From Novosphingobium marinum (GTDB lineage: Bacteria > Pseudomonadota > Alphaproteobacteria > Sphingomonadales > Sphingomonadaceae): DNA of 64,000 nucleotides. The translations under genes were made by a program, and so were the position numbers. The stretch lies in the NCBI RefSeq assembly GCF_013408095.1, contig NZ_JACBZF010000002.1:744001-808000 (forward strand), in the 5' to 3' direction. The notes under the pieces were generated by a model. It saw only the letters and a list, made by a program, of their open reading frames with translations. It made no database searches and was not told where the DNA came from. Below are positions 17,149 through 26,302 of this stretch, one piece after another (the stretch's first letter is position 1; the number at the start of each line of letters is the position of its first letter).

Positions 17149-17626
17149 CGGGATATCCGATCGCGAGAACTTCCCACTCCTTTTCGCCCGCCGGGAGCCT
17201 GACGGTGCGCAAGTCGCCCACCGACGCTCCGCGCAGCGCCCTTGCAAGCGGTGCGCTCCACCCGATCCGGCCCGCGCCTGCGTCCTGCTCGTCGTCGCCG
17301 ACGATGGTCCATACGCGCTCGTCGTCGTCCTCGTCCGCAACGGTTACGGTCGCGCCGAACCACACCCTCGTGCGGTCGGGCTGGGCGGACGGATCGACGA
17401 TGCGCAGCTTCTTCATCCGGCGGGCAAGGTAGCCCAGCTCGCGGTCGATCTCGCGCATGCGCTTGCGACCGTAGAGGTAGTCGCCGTTCTCTGATCGGTC
17501 GCCGTTGCCGGCGGCCCAGCTCACGATCTCGACGATCTCGGGCCGCTCCTTGCCAAGCAGGTGGTCGTAGCGGGCTCGCAGCGCGGCCATGCCCTGCGGC
17601 GTGATCGGCGGCCCACCCTGCTGCAC
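17141..17626 (-). CDS. greB: transcription elongation factor GreB
   Basis: The 161-residue protein has the Gre N-terminal coiled coil with 'WAAGNGDRSENGDYLYGRKR' and 'REIDRELGYLARRMKKLRIV', where the acidic tip residues stimulate RNA cleavage in backtracked polymerase. A C-terminal FKBP-like domain follows ('SWSAPLARAL'-like region, 'GDLRTVRLPAGEKEWEVLAI'). The start is a GTG at 17626. The gene lies 14 bases downstream of the lytic transglycosylase gene, so they probably form one transcript. Confidence 0.92.
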   Translation of the reverse strand: MQQGGPPITPQGMAALRARYDHLLGKERPEIVEIVSWAAGNGDRSENGDYLYGRKRMREIDRELGYLARRMKKLRIVDPSAQPDRTRVWFGATVTVADEDDDERVWTIVGDDEQDAGAGRIGWSAPLARALRGASVGDLRTVRLPAGEKEWEVLAIGYPDA

Positions 17627-17640
17627 CCCCCGGCCTTCCG

Positions 17641-19638
17641 TCAGCCCGGCGTGCGCTTGCCGAGGAAGCTGCTGAGCGGAGTGTTGCCCCTGTCGAACGC
17701 GCGTCCCTCATTCAAGTGTTCGTAGATCACGGCGTTTTCCAGCACCTTCTGGATGTAGTTCTTGGTCTCGTAGATCGGGATTTCCTCGATCCATCGAATC
17801 CAGTCGATAGTGCCGTTGCGCGGGTCTCCGTTCTGGCGCAGCCAGCGGTTCACGTTGCCCGGCCCGGCGTTGTAGGCACCGACGGCAAGCGGGTAGGCGC
17901 CGCCGTAATAGTCCATCATCCGCGCGAAGTAGCCGTCACCGAGCCGGATGTTGTAATCGGGATCGCTGATCAGGCCGCCAAGGCTGTAGCCCAGGCCCAT
18001 CTTGCCTGCCTGCTCGCGCGCGGTTGCCGGCATCAGCTGCATCAGTCCGCGCGCGCCTGCATGGCTGATCGCGTTCTGTGCGAACTGGCTCTCCTGACGG
18101 GAGATGGCATGGACCATCGTCCAGTTGGTCCCCGGCGGCGTGGGGATCAGCGGGAAGGACGTGGTGTGGAAATTGCCATGGCCATCGGTATGTGCCGACT
18201 GGCCGAGGATGACGGCAAGGTCGCGCCGACCGATCTCGCGCGCAAGATCGGCGACCAGCACGTGCTCGGCCTCCGTTCCGGCCTGTTCGGCGATCTCGCG
18301 GAAGAACTGCACGCCCGTGCGCCAGTCGACGCCGCGCGCCACTTCGCGTACCGCCTGCGTGATCGGGCGCGCCTCGAAAGCGGCGCGCTCGTCGGGCGTC
18401 GGGGCGATGCTTGGCGGATCGTCGAGCGAGGGTATCGGGCGACCGAGCCGCTCGAGCGACAGGAGGCCGTAGAAGTGATCGGGATACTGCGCGGCAAGCT
18501 CGAAATACCGGTTCGCCCCCGCAGCATCGCCGGCTTGCGCCATGGCGCAACCGGCCCAGTAGAAGCCCTTCGAGCGGGTCGGGGGGGTCTGTGCGGCGGC
18601 GCCGTATCGATAGAACAGCGGCGCGGCGCGGCGAGCATCGCCCAGTTCCCAGAGCGCCTTGGTGCCGCCCAGCCACATGAGCGAGGTATAGTCGTCGCGC
18701 AGGCGGAAGCTCTTGGTGCTGATGTCGGTGCCGGGCGCGAACCCATCGTCGATGGACGCGGCGATGCGAACCGCGCTGTCGGCGCTCGCTCCGCGCGCGG
18801 CGGTCAGCAGTTCGCGCACCCAGGCATCCTCGTCGAAGGGCAGGGTCTGCGCCTCGGGCCGCGTGGCGAGGAGGTTGATCGCCGATCCGATGTTGCCCGA
18901 ACGCCGGGCCTGCACCGCGCGGTTGTAGATATACCCGATGTCGCGCAGCATCTCGCCTGTGGAAGGCAGGCCGAGCGAACCGGGCGCGGCACCCTGCATC
19001 AGCGAAAGCCGCTCCATGAACAGGTCGCGCGAACCGGGGGAAACGTACGAAATCTGCCGCGCGGCCTGCGCCTCGTCGCCTTCCCACAGCAGCGCGTTCA
19101 TCCGCGCATCGTGATCGGCAGGCGTGAAGCGGTTGCCGAATAGCGCAAAGATCGACGCCGCTGCGGTCTCGGGAAGCGGACCGCCGCGCCATGCCTGTCG
19201 CGCAACTTCGGCGGCCTCGCTCCGGCCCAGCGCTGACAGTGCCAGTGCGTAGCGCCCGCGCGCGTCGTTGGTCAGCGGCGGATTGCGGTCGAAGAAGGCG
19301 ACGAGCGTAGAGTTGTCCACGATCTCGTCCTCGAGCGCAGCCTCGGCATAGCGGCGAAGCTTCTCTTCCTGCGGAAAGCCCGGATAGGTGATGATGAAAC
19401 CGGCGTAGTCGCTGAACTGGTAGTCGCCCGACCGGCTGAGCATTTCCCAGCGCTGGATCGCCTGGCGCATCGTGCCGCTTTGCGTCTGCATGAGCCGGGC
19501 GCGCGCCTGGTCCCATTCGGCGCCGTTCTGGGCCAGCGCCGGCGCAGACATGCATGCGGTTGCCGCCAGCAGGGCGACCGCCGAACCACGGAGCAGCAGC
19601 GAGGAAGCGGGAAGAGTGGTCGGGGAGAATCTGGGCAT
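17641..19638 (-). CDS. slt: soluble lytic murein transglycosylase
   Basis: The 665-residue protein has a signal peptide ending 'MSAPALAQ', a long alpha-superhelical region, and a C-terminal SLT domain. The catalytic glutamate lies in 'ISRQESQFAQNAISHAGARG' at about residue 515, followed by 'LMQLMPATAREQA' and 'PLAVGAYNAGPGNVNRWL'. It cleaves glycan strands in the periplasm to leave anhydromuramyl ends. The ATG at 19638 gives the proper leader; the open frame upstream is not coding-like. Confidence 0.92.
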   Translation of the reverse strand: MPRFSPTTLPASSLLLRGSAVALLAATACMSAPALAQNGAEWDQARARLMQTQSGTMRQAIQRWEMLSRSGDYQFSDYAGFIITYPGFPQEEKLRRYAEAALEDEIVDNSTLVAFFDRNPPLTNDARGRYALALSALGRSEAAEVARQAWRGGPLPETAAASIFALFGNRFTPADHDARMNALLWEGDEAQAARQISYVSPGSRDLFMERLSLMQGAAPGSLGLPSTGEMLRDIGYIYNRAVQARRSGNIGSAINLLATRPEAQTLPFDEDAWVRELLTAARGASADSAVRIAASIDDGFAPGTDISTKSFRLRDDYTSLMWLGGTKALWELGDARRAAPLFYRYGAAAQTPPTRSKGFYWAGCAMAQAGDAAGANRYFELAAQYPDHFYGLLSLERLGRPIPSLDDPPSIAPTPDERAAFEARPITQAVREVARGVDWRTGVQFFREIAEQAGTEAEHVLVADLAREIGRRDLAVILGQSAHTDGHGNFHTTSFPLIPTPPGTNWTMVHAISRQESQFAQNAISHAGARGLMQLMPATAREQAGKMGLGYSLGGLISDPDYNIRLGDGYFARMMDYYGGAYPLAVGAYNAGPGNVNRWLRQNGDPRNGTIDWIRWIEEIPIYETKNYIQKVLENAVIYEHLNEGRAFDRGNTPLSSFLGKRTPG

Positions 19639-19858
19639 GTACGGTTCCGGTATCCGATTGCAGGGGCAATTAGGGAAAGTGGCCGCGCAATGGCAAGTTC
19701 CTCTCCCGCATTCGTCCACCGGATCGACCGGTGGATCGTGCGGAAGCGTGCCTGCCGTTGCGGCTTTCCCTAGACAATCTGGCAAGCGCCTCCTTATCAG
19801 GCGCTGAATGACGCGCCGTCCGTAATTCCGGCGATGGTCGAGGAGGGACGTAATCCAG

Positions 19859-20740
19859 ATGTTTTCCGGTTCCATACCCGCGCTTGTCACGCCGTTTCGC
19901 GACGGGGCTTTCGACGAGGCCGCATTCCGCCGCCTTGTCGACTGGCAGATCGAAAACGGATCGTCGGCGCTGGTGCCGTGCGGTACCACCGGCGAGAACT
20001 CGACGCTGTCGAATGCCGAGCATCACCGGGTCATCGAGGTTTGCGTCGAGCAGGCGGCGGGCCGGGTGCCGGTGATCGCCGGCTGCGGGTCGAACGATAC
20101 GATGAACGCACTGCTTCACATGAACTTCTCGAAGAAGTGCGGCGCGCAGGCCGCGCTGGTCGTGGGGCCGTACTACAACAAGCCGAGCCAGGAAGGCCTG
20201 CTCGCCCATTTCAGCTACCTTGCCGAGAACATCGACCTTCCGGTGATCCTTTACAACGTTCCGGGCCGGACGGTGACCGACATCATGCCCGAAACTGTTT
20301 GCGAACTGGCCAAGCGCTATCCCGACACTTTCGTCGGCATCAAGGATGCGAGCGGCGACCTGTCGCGCGTTACCGACCACCGCATGGGAATCGGCAGGCA
20401 TTTCTGCCAGCTATCGGGTGACGACGAACTGGCGTTGCCTGCCAATGCCGCCGGGGCCGTGGGCTGCATCTCGGTGACGGCCAATGTCGCACCGCGCCTT
20501 TGCGCCGACTTCCAGACCGCCTGCGCCGCGAACGATTTCGAGAAGGCGCGCGAAATCAACGACAAGCTCTACCCGCTGCACTACGCGATGTTCGAGGACA
20601 GTTCGCCGGGACCGTGCAAGTACGCGCTGAGCCGCGTTCACGACTGGATCGAGAACGAGCTGCGCCTGCCGCTCGTCCCGTGCAGCGAAGAAGCGATGAA
20701 GGCGGTGGACAAGGCGCTGGAACACGCGGGCCTTGCCTGA
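19859..20740 (+). CDS. dapA: 4-hydroxy-tetrahydrodipicolinate synthase
   Basis: The 293-residue enzyme condenses pyruvate and aspartate semialdehyde in lysine and meso-diaminopimelate synthesis. Seen are 'ALVPCGTTGENSTLSNAEH', 'VVGPYYNKPSQEGLLAHF', 'ILYNVPGRTVTDIMPETV' with the catalytic tyrosine, and 'FVGIKDASGD' with the Schiff-base lysine. GAGGAGG lies upstream at slightly long spacing. It converges on the sugar-nucleotide gene 11 bases away. Confidence 0.96.
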   Translation: MFSGSIPALVTPFRDGAFDEAAFRRLVDWQIENGSSALVPCGTTGENSTLSNAEHHRVIEVCVEQAAGRVPVIAGCGSNDTMNALLHMNFSKKCGAQAALVVGPYYNKPSQEGLLAHFSYLAENIDLPVILYNVPGRTVTDIMPETVCELAKRYPDTFVGIKDASGDLSRVTDHRMGIGRHFCQLSGDDELALPANAAGAVGCISVTANVAPRLCADFQTACAANDFEKAREINDKLYPLHYAMFEDSSPGPCKYALSRVHDWIENELRLPLVPCSEEAMKAVDKALEHAGLA

Positions 20741-20751
20741 AGCGGTGCGCC

Positions 20752-21744
20752 TCAGGAAACCAGCGTGATCCGCGGGGCCGGGCGGCCCGTTTCCTCTCGG
20801 AACCAGTCGATGGTCCTGCGCACGCCCTCCTCGTAGTCGACCTTGCATTCCCATCCGGGAAGCAGGTCGCGTGCCAGCGTCAGGTCGGGGCAGCGGTTCG
20901 TGGGATCCTGCGGGACGGGAGCTTCGTGCTGTATCGGGCACCCGCCCATCACCTGCGAAACGTATCGGGCAACGTCGATGACGCTCACTTCACGGTCGTT
21001 GCCGATGTTGAGAGGTCCGGGATAGTCGATCTTGTCGCGCCAGAAATACCGTGCGAGTCCCTCGACGATATCGTCGATGTAACCCCAGCTTCGCGACTGG
21101 AGCCCGTCTCCGTAGATCGTCAGCGGCCGCCCGGCGAGTGCCTGGGTGATGAAGTTCGACACCGCGCGACCGTCGTCGGGACGGGTGCGCGGGCCGAAGA
21201 CGTTGAACAGGCGGACAACCCGGATATCGGTGCCGCGGGTGCGGCGCATCTCGAACAGCAGCGCCTCGGTCGCGCGCTTGGACTCGTCGTACGAGGAGCG
21301 CGGGCCGGTGCAGTCCACCGAACCGCGATAGCTTTCCGGCTGCGGCGAAACCAGCGGATCTCCGTAGACTTCGGAGGTGGAGGCGAAACAGAACTTTCCA
21401 TCGGGCGCGAGCAGGTCGAGCATGCGCATCGCGCCGCCGATGTTGGCGCTCATGGTGCGATAGGGATCGCTCATGTACCAGGGCGGCGACGCGGGAGAGG
21501 CGAAATGGTAGACTTCGTCGAAGCGGTCTTCGCACTGGAACTTTTCGATATCGCAGGTAACGACGCTGAAGCGGGGGTCCGTCACGTGGCGGACATTGTC
21601 CTCGAGCCCGGTCCAGAGATTGTCGACACAGATTATCTGCTCGACGTCGCTGCGCTGCAGCAACGCATCGATCAGATGCGAACCAATGAACCCGCAGCCT
21701 CCCGCAAAGAGGATGCGCCGACCGGAAATCGGGGATATCGACAT
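20752..21744 (-). CDS. UDP-glucuronate decarboxylase-like NAD-dependent sugar epimerase
   Basis: The 330-residue extended SDR has the Rossmann motif 'ILFAGGCGFIGSHLIDAL' and 'YHFASPASPPWYMSDPYRTM'. The UXS signature follows: 'STSEVYGDPLVSPQPESYRG' then 'GPRSSYDESKRATEAL', with the catalytic Tyr-x-x-x-Lys. This pattern fits UDP-xylose synthase better than UDP-glucose or dTDP-glucose enzymes. It would feed a pentose donor to the glycosyltransferases alongside. It diverges from the first of them across a 129-base AT-rich promoter region. Confidence 0.85.
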   Translation of the reverse strand: MSISPISGRRILFAGGCGFIGSHLIDALLQRSDVEQIICVDNLWTGLEDNVRHVTDPRFSVVTCDIEKFQCEDRFDEVYHFASPASPPWYMSDPYRTMSANIGGAMRMLDLLAPDGKFCFASTSEVYGDPLVSPQPESYRGSVDCTGPRSSYDESKRATEALLFEMRRTRGTDIRVVRLFNVFGPRTRPDDGRAVSNFITQALAGRPLTIYGDGLQSRSWGYIDDIVEGLARYFWRDKIDYPGPLNIGNDREVSVIDVARYVSQVMGGCPIQHEAPVPQDPTNRCPDLTLARDLLPGWECKVDYEEGVRRTIDWFREETGRPAPRITLVS

Positions 21745-21873
21745 GCGCGTTACAATTCGCCTTAATCGAAGCTTCGAAAATTTCTTATAGCATTCAGCGG
21801 TGTATCTAACAATTGCGCAAAAAAATGCCAGATAACAAAGTCTTCAATCGCGCGCCGATCGTTGGGGCAGTAA
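21745..21873. promoter_or_regulatory. AT-rich divergent promoter region
   Basis: These 129 bases separate two divergent glycan genes and are much more AT-rich than the flanks (for example ATTGCGCAAAAAAATGCC). They must hold promoters for both directions. I could not fix individual -35/-10 boxes with confidence. Confidence 0.4.
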
Positions 21874-22878
21874 ATGTCTAGCGCGATAGGGACGATTCCG
21901 GGCGTGACCGCAATAATACCTGCCTATAATGCGGAAAAGCATTTAGAAAAGACGCTGCGAAGCGTTCTGGCTCAGACCTACGAAAATCTCGATGTCATCG
22001 TCGTGGATGACGGGTCCACGGACAGCACCGCAGAAATTGTTTCAATCGTTGCGCGGCAGCATGACCGCGTCTGTTGCGATACTATCGAGAACCAGGGCGT
22101 TGCTGCAGCGCAGAACAGGGGCCTTGCCTTGTCGCAAAGCCGGTATGTCGCATTTCTGGACGCCGACGACCTCTGGCACCCGCAGAAGATCGAGAAACAG
22201 GTCGCCGCGCTACTTGCGCACGGCGATTCGCCCGAGTGGGCCGCTTGCTATACCTATTATCGCCGTATCGACGATGACGACCGCGTCCTGTGGGACGGGG
22301 CCGAGGGCGGATTGCGGGGCGATTTCCTCGCCCAGCACCTGCTCGACAACCACGTCGGCAACGGCAGCAGCCTGCTCGTGCGCCGCGACCTGGCGATCGA
22401 ACTGGGCGGTTTCGACCCGGAGTTCGCGCAAAGGGGCATTGGCGGGTGCGAGGATTTCGACCTGCAGCTTCGGATCCTGCGCCGGCACCGGATCGAACTC
22501 GTCCCGGAATTCCTCGTCGGGTACCGGACCCACGCCGAAGCCATGTCGAACGACGATCTCGCGATGGGCCGCGGCATCGTCGCGGTGGTCGAGAAGCTGG
22601 GAAAGCGCGGGTTGCTCGAGCCGGCCGAACTTCGCAGCGCCCGGTTCGCGATGCGTTCGCACGCGATCGTGCGCTTTGCCCGCGCCGGGGCCTGGGGACG
22701 GATCGCCGGTGCGCTGCTCCGTATGTTTTCCATCGCCCCGCTCGCGACGATCCGCTTCGCGCTGTCGGCTCCGGGCAGGCTCTCGCGGCGCAGGACCCGG
22801 CTCTCGAGACTACGCGACCAAGGTAGCGGACCGGACTTCGCATCGCTTACCCCGACACAGCGTACCGCTCCGCAGTAA
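21874..22878 (+). CDS. family 2 glycosyltransferase
   Basis: The 334-residue protein has a GT-A domain from residue 8: 'VTAIIPAYNAEKHLEKTLRS', 'DVIVVDDGSTDSTAEIV', and the metal-binding 'VAFLDADDLWHPQKIE' at about residue 95. A later acidic 'GGCEDFDLQLRIL' fits the catalytic-base position. It is probably cytoplasmic or membrane-associated and adds a sugar to a lipid-linked glycan. It stands alone on the plus strand; the next three glycan genes face it. Confidence 0.9.
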   Translation: MSSAIGTIPGVTAIIPAYNAEKHLEKTLRSVLAQTYENLDVIVVDDGSTDSTAEIVSIVARQHDRVCCDTIENQGVAAAQNRGLALSQSRYVAFLDADDLWHPQKIEKQVAALLAHGDSPEWAACYTYYRRIDDDDRVLWDGAEGGLRGDFLAQHLLDNHVGNGSSLLVRRDLAIELGGFDPEFAQRGIGGCEDFDLQLRILRRHRIELVPEFLVGYRTHAEAMSNDDLAMGRGIVAVVEKLGKRGLLEPAELRSARFAMRSHAIVRFARAGAWGRIAGALLRMFSIAPLATIRFALSAPGRLSRRRTRLSRLRDQGSGPDFASLTPTQRTAPQ

Positions 22879-22887
22879 CCGCGATGC

Positions 22888-23652
22888 TTAGTCGGGCGAT
22901 CCGGGCTTTCGCCAGGTCGCCGCGATCTCGGCACCGGGGCTGCCGGGCCTGTTGGCGAGCCACCCTGCCAGCGAGACCGGCGCGGCAAGGACGTGCGCGG
23001 CAAAGCGAAGGGGGCGAGGCAGCTTCGAGAAGGCGATATCGTGGCTGAGCGCGAGCCCCGAATTCACGAAGCTGCCCGTTGCTTCCGCAGCCCGCCCGAA
23101 CAGCGCATCGAGTTCCTCCTGCCGGTAACCGCGCCTGACGTGTCCCCATTCGCGCAGAAGGCGTTCCTCCGGCGGGCATAGCGGCCGCATGAACCGGTAG
23201 TGGGGGTAGCGCCAGCGTTCGCGGCTGGGCGTCGTGACGATGATTACACCGTCCCTGCGCACCACGCGCATCGCTTCGCTGGCCGCGAGCGCGTCGTCCT
23301 CGACGTGTTCGAGGATGTCGAACATCGTGACGCAGGCGAAACTCTCGTCCTCGAACGGAAGCGCCGTTGCCGAGCCTGTGACGAGCCGCTGCCCGGCTTG
23401 CAGGTTGCATGCGGCATCGGCGACACCCGGATCGGCGTCCAGGTTGACGACTTCGGCATCGGGATAGAGCAGCTTGGTCAGGCCGCTGCGTCCGCCCCCG
23501 ATTTCGAGGATCTGGCTGCCCGTCAGGTCGGGCGCGACGCGGTGGATCGCCCGCATCTTGTCGCGAAAGAAGAGACCGTCGGTCAGCGCGCCGCGAAACG
23601 GATTTCCGGCGAGGAACAGGTGAAGCGGGGCCCTGGCGACCATGGCGCTCAT
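22888..23652 (-). CDS. class I SAM-dependent methyltransferase
   Basis: The 254-residue protein has motif I 'SQILEIGGGRSGLTKLLYPD', 'VVNLDADPGVADAA', and 'FACVTMFDILEHVEDDALAA' followed by 'MRVVRRDGVIIVTTPSRE', the standard class I Rossmann order. The start ATG overlaps the upstream glycosyltransferase TGA (ATGA), so it is translated with it. Context suggests methylation of a glycan or a lipid carrier, but this is inference. Confidence 0.85.
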   Translation of the reverse strand: MSAMVARAPLHLFLAGNPFRGALTDGLFFRDKMRAIHRVAPDLTGSQILEIGGGRSGLTKLLYPDAEVVNLDADPGVADAACNLQAGQRLVTGSATALPFEDESFACVTMFDILEHVEDDALAASEAMRVVRRDGVIIVTTPSRERWRYPHYRFMRPLCPPEERLLREWGHVRRGYRQEELDALFGRAAEATGSFVNSGLALSHDIAFSKLPRPLRFAAHVLAAPVSLAGWLANRPGSPGAEIAATWRKPGSPD

Positions 23653-24893
23653 TCGCCGCTGCCGCGCCTGCTGCCGTACCTGGGGGAACTGCGGTGGCGC
23701 AGCCAGTAGAACGGCGCTTCGGCCAGCCCCGCCACGCCCGCCGACCAGAACTTGCGGCGCATCGGGTCGTTTCCGAACGGCAACTGCATCCCCGCCTTCG
23801 CATAGGTACGCGGCAGGTGGAGGAAGAATCGCCCGAGATGACCCAGCCTTCGCGATTGCGCATATTGCGCGAACAGCGCAACCGCGTGTCCGCGCATGTA
23901 GCTGCGCGTCTGCTCCAGTAGCGCGTCGGCGCTGTCGCGGTGATGATGGAAGACGCTTGCCAGCGGCTCGTAGCGGCAGGTCCAGCCTTTCAGGAGCAGG
24001 CGATGCCAGAGCTCGGTATCCTCGCTGCATCCCGCCGCGCCCGCACCCAGCCTCTCGTCGAACGGGCCGACGTCGTCGAGGGCTGCGCGGCGAAGCGCCA
24101 TGCTCGCACCCGCGCCGATCGCATCGAGGTAGGGTGCGTCCCATGGTCTGCTCTCCAGGAAGCGTGGTCCGAAGGTTTGCGGCAGGAACCCGCGCTGGAG
24201 ACCGCCGTACCCGAATTCGAAACGGAATGCCGCCTCGGTCGACAGGTCGGCGGGCAGTACCAGGCCGGTGACACAGCCGGTTCGCGGATCGTCGAAGCCG
24301 GAAGCGAGCATCGCAAGCCAGTGCGTCGTGACTTCGGTATCGTCATCCGTGAACGCGAGGATGTCGCCCGACGCGGCTGCGATGCCAGCGTTGCGCGCAC
24401 GGCTGAGGCCCGGAGCGGGCTCGGCGACGTATCGCGCCTTTCCGAACCGCTCGACGACGGGTCGCGTCCGGCCATCCAGCGGCGCATTGTCGACGACGAC
24501 GATCTCGAGGGGAGGGGTTTCGAGTGCGTCGAGCGCGCGCAGGCAGCGTTCCAGCGATCCGGGCCGGTCGCGCGTGCAGACGATTATCGAGGCGCTGCCC
24601 GAAAGCGCGCTGCCGGCCACCTTGCGCTCCCCGACGACGCTTGCCGGGGTGGCCTCGCGAGGGTCCTGCCCCGATGCCGCTACCAGCGGGGCGACGGCGT
24701 CGGCGGCAAGCGAAGCCGAGGCGGTCGGCGGGAGCGGAAGTTCCTCGGCGGTGAAAACGCGGGTGGCAACGGGCACGCCTTCATGCTCGTAGACGACATG
24801 GACGCTGCGAAATCCCTCGGGCAGGTCGAGCGCCCGCGCGGGCGCGCCGATGTCGATGCGCACGACGGCGCAGGGGAAGTGCTCGAGATTCAA
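23649..24893 (-). CDS. family 2 glycosyltransferase with extra N-terminal domain
   Basis: The 414-residue protein has about 100 residues of N-terminal extension, then a GT-A core: 'SIIVCTRDRPGSLERCLRAL', 'EIVVVDNAPLDGRTRPVV', metal-binding 'ILAFTDDDTEVTTHWLAML', and 'GCSEDTELWHRLLLKGW'. It is coupled by ATGA overlaps at both ends to the methyltransferase and to the next glycosyltransferase. It is related to that next gene product (same extension plus core layout), which points to an old tandem duplication. Confidence 0.88.
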   Translation of the reverse strand: MNLEHFPCAVVRIDIGAPARALDLPEGFRSVHVVYEHEGVPVATRVFTAEELPLPPTASASLAADAVAPLVAASGQDPREATPASVVGERKVAGSALSGSASIIVCTRDRPGSLERCLRALDALETPPLEIVVVDNAPLDGRTRPVVERFGKARYVAEPAPGLSRARNAGIAAASGDILAFTDDDTEVTTHWLAMLASGFDDPRTGCVTGLVLPADLSTEAAFRFEFGYGGLQRGFLPQTFGPRFLESRPWDAPYLDAIGAGASMALRRAALDDVGPFDERLGAGAAGCSEDTELWHRLLLKGWTCRYEPLASVFHHHRDSADALLEQTRSYMRGHAVALFAQYAQSRRLGHLGRFFLHLPRTYAKAGMQLPFGNDPMRRKFWSAGVAGLAEAPFYWLRHRSSPRYGSRRGSGE

Positions 24894-26092
24894 GCGACTT
24901 CGCGCCGGATGCGTTCCGAGCGCCGCGCCGACCGGTCGTATTCCCCGAAAAAGCCCTTAACGCCGCCCCGGAACTCGGCAAGGACCATTCCGAAGGGCGT
25001 GATGTCGTCGCGCAGCAGGCGGACTCCGTAGCGCAGCCACCACCTGACGGTTCGCCACATCGGCCCGCGCATCTCCGGGTCGGTTCGCATCGACTTGGCG
25101 ATGTAGGCCATGAAGCCGAGGCCCCAGGTATAGAACTGGTGGCGAAGCTGCGACATCTCCCGCCGGTGCTCGTGATAGACGGTGCATTGCGGCTCGTAGA
25201 CCAGCGGCCGCCCGGCCCGCAGCACCCTGTAGAACATGTCGATGTCGCCGCCGCCCGGAAGCGGCCTGCCGGTATCGAGCGCCTCGTCGAAACCGCCCAG
25301 CGCGCGGACAAGCTCGACGTCGAAGCTCATGTGCGCGCCCGCACCGAAGCTCCCTGCGCCGCAGGGGTGGAGCTGGTCGCGAAACCGCCTCGCGCCGAAG
25401 CGGAGCGGGCGGAAGCCCCGCCTGAACCCCCCGCGCTTTTCGAACAGGACCTGGGCCGGGGTTTCCACCGCGAAAGGCATGACGAGGCCCGTCATGGCCC
25501 CGGCGTCCGGGTTTTCGAGCCATGCCCGGCGCAGGCCGATGAGGTAGTTCGGATCGGCCACGACATCGTCGTCGAGGAATGCCAGTATCCGTCCAGACGC
25601 TTCGGCGACCGCTCGGTTTCGCGCGAAATCGAGCCCGGCTTTCGGTTCGCGCACGTAGCGCACGCCCTCGCGAGCCTCGGCGACATCCTTCGTGCGGTCG
25701 TCGCTCGGCGCATTGTCGACCAGCAGGACCTCGCACGGTACCTCGCGTCGCAACGGAAGCAGCGAGTCGAGCAGGCGTGCGACCCAGACGGGCCTGTTCC
25801 TGCTGCAGATCGCAACGGTGATCTTGTGAGCATCGGCGATGTCCGCAGGCACTCGCGGGCGGAGCCGGTTGCAGATCGCCGCCTGCCGCACCTCGTCGTC
25901 CACGGCATCGCCTGCACGGAGCCCGGCGGGACCCATCCTCGCGGACGGATGCAGCGAAAAGCCGACCAGCGCGCCTTCGTCACGCACGGTGCAGGCGATC
26001 CCGTCGTCGCCGGCATCCGGGCGATATCGCCGATCCGGGTTGTCGAGCGCATCGGACAATTCGATGGTTATCGGCGTGTAGCCTCCGCTCAT
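24890..26092 (-). CDS. family 2 glycosyltransferase with extra N-terminal domain
   Basis: The 400-residue protein has a 90-residue N-terminal extension and a GT-A core: 'ITVAICSRNRPVWVARLLDS', 'CEVLLVDNAPSDDRTKDVAE', 'RILAFLDDDVVADPNYLIGL', and 'LPGGGDIDMFYRVLRAGRPL'. It is the first gene of a three-gene minus-strand operon with coupled starts. The acceptor is unknown. Confidence 0.88.
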   Translation of the reverse strand: MSGGYTPITIELSDALDNPDRRYRPDAGDDGIACTVRDEGALVGFSLHPSARMGPAGLRAGDAVDDEVRQAAICNRLRPRVPADIADAHKITVAICSRNRPVWVARLLDSLLPLRREVPCEVLLVDNAPSDDRTKDVAEAREGVRYVREPKAGLDFARNRAVAEASGRILAFLDDDVVADPNYLIGLRRAWLENPDAGAMTGLVMPFAVETPAQVLFEKRGGFRRGFRPLRFGARRFRDQLHPCGAGSFGAGAHMSFDVELVRALGGFDEALDTGRPLPGGGDIDMFYRVLRAGRPLVYEPQCTVYHEHRREMSQLRHQFYTWGLGFMAYIAKSMRTDPEMRGPMWRTVRWWLRYGVRLLRDDITPFGMVLAEFRGGVKGFFGEYDRSARRSERIRREVA

Positions 26093-26302
26093 CGCCGCCC
26101 TACCCGTTCACGGATGCAGGAGCGCAGGAAATACGGCAATTGGCGGACTCCCGTTCGCAGCGCGCGCCCATGATCGACATGGGCTCTATATTTGCGAAAA
26201 AGCCCGATTTGAAGCTGTTGTTCTTCGCAGGAGCCACCGCGTTTGGACAGAACCGGCAATTGTGCAAGAACGGCCGGGATCGAGGTCGGGTGCGATGGCG
26301 GA

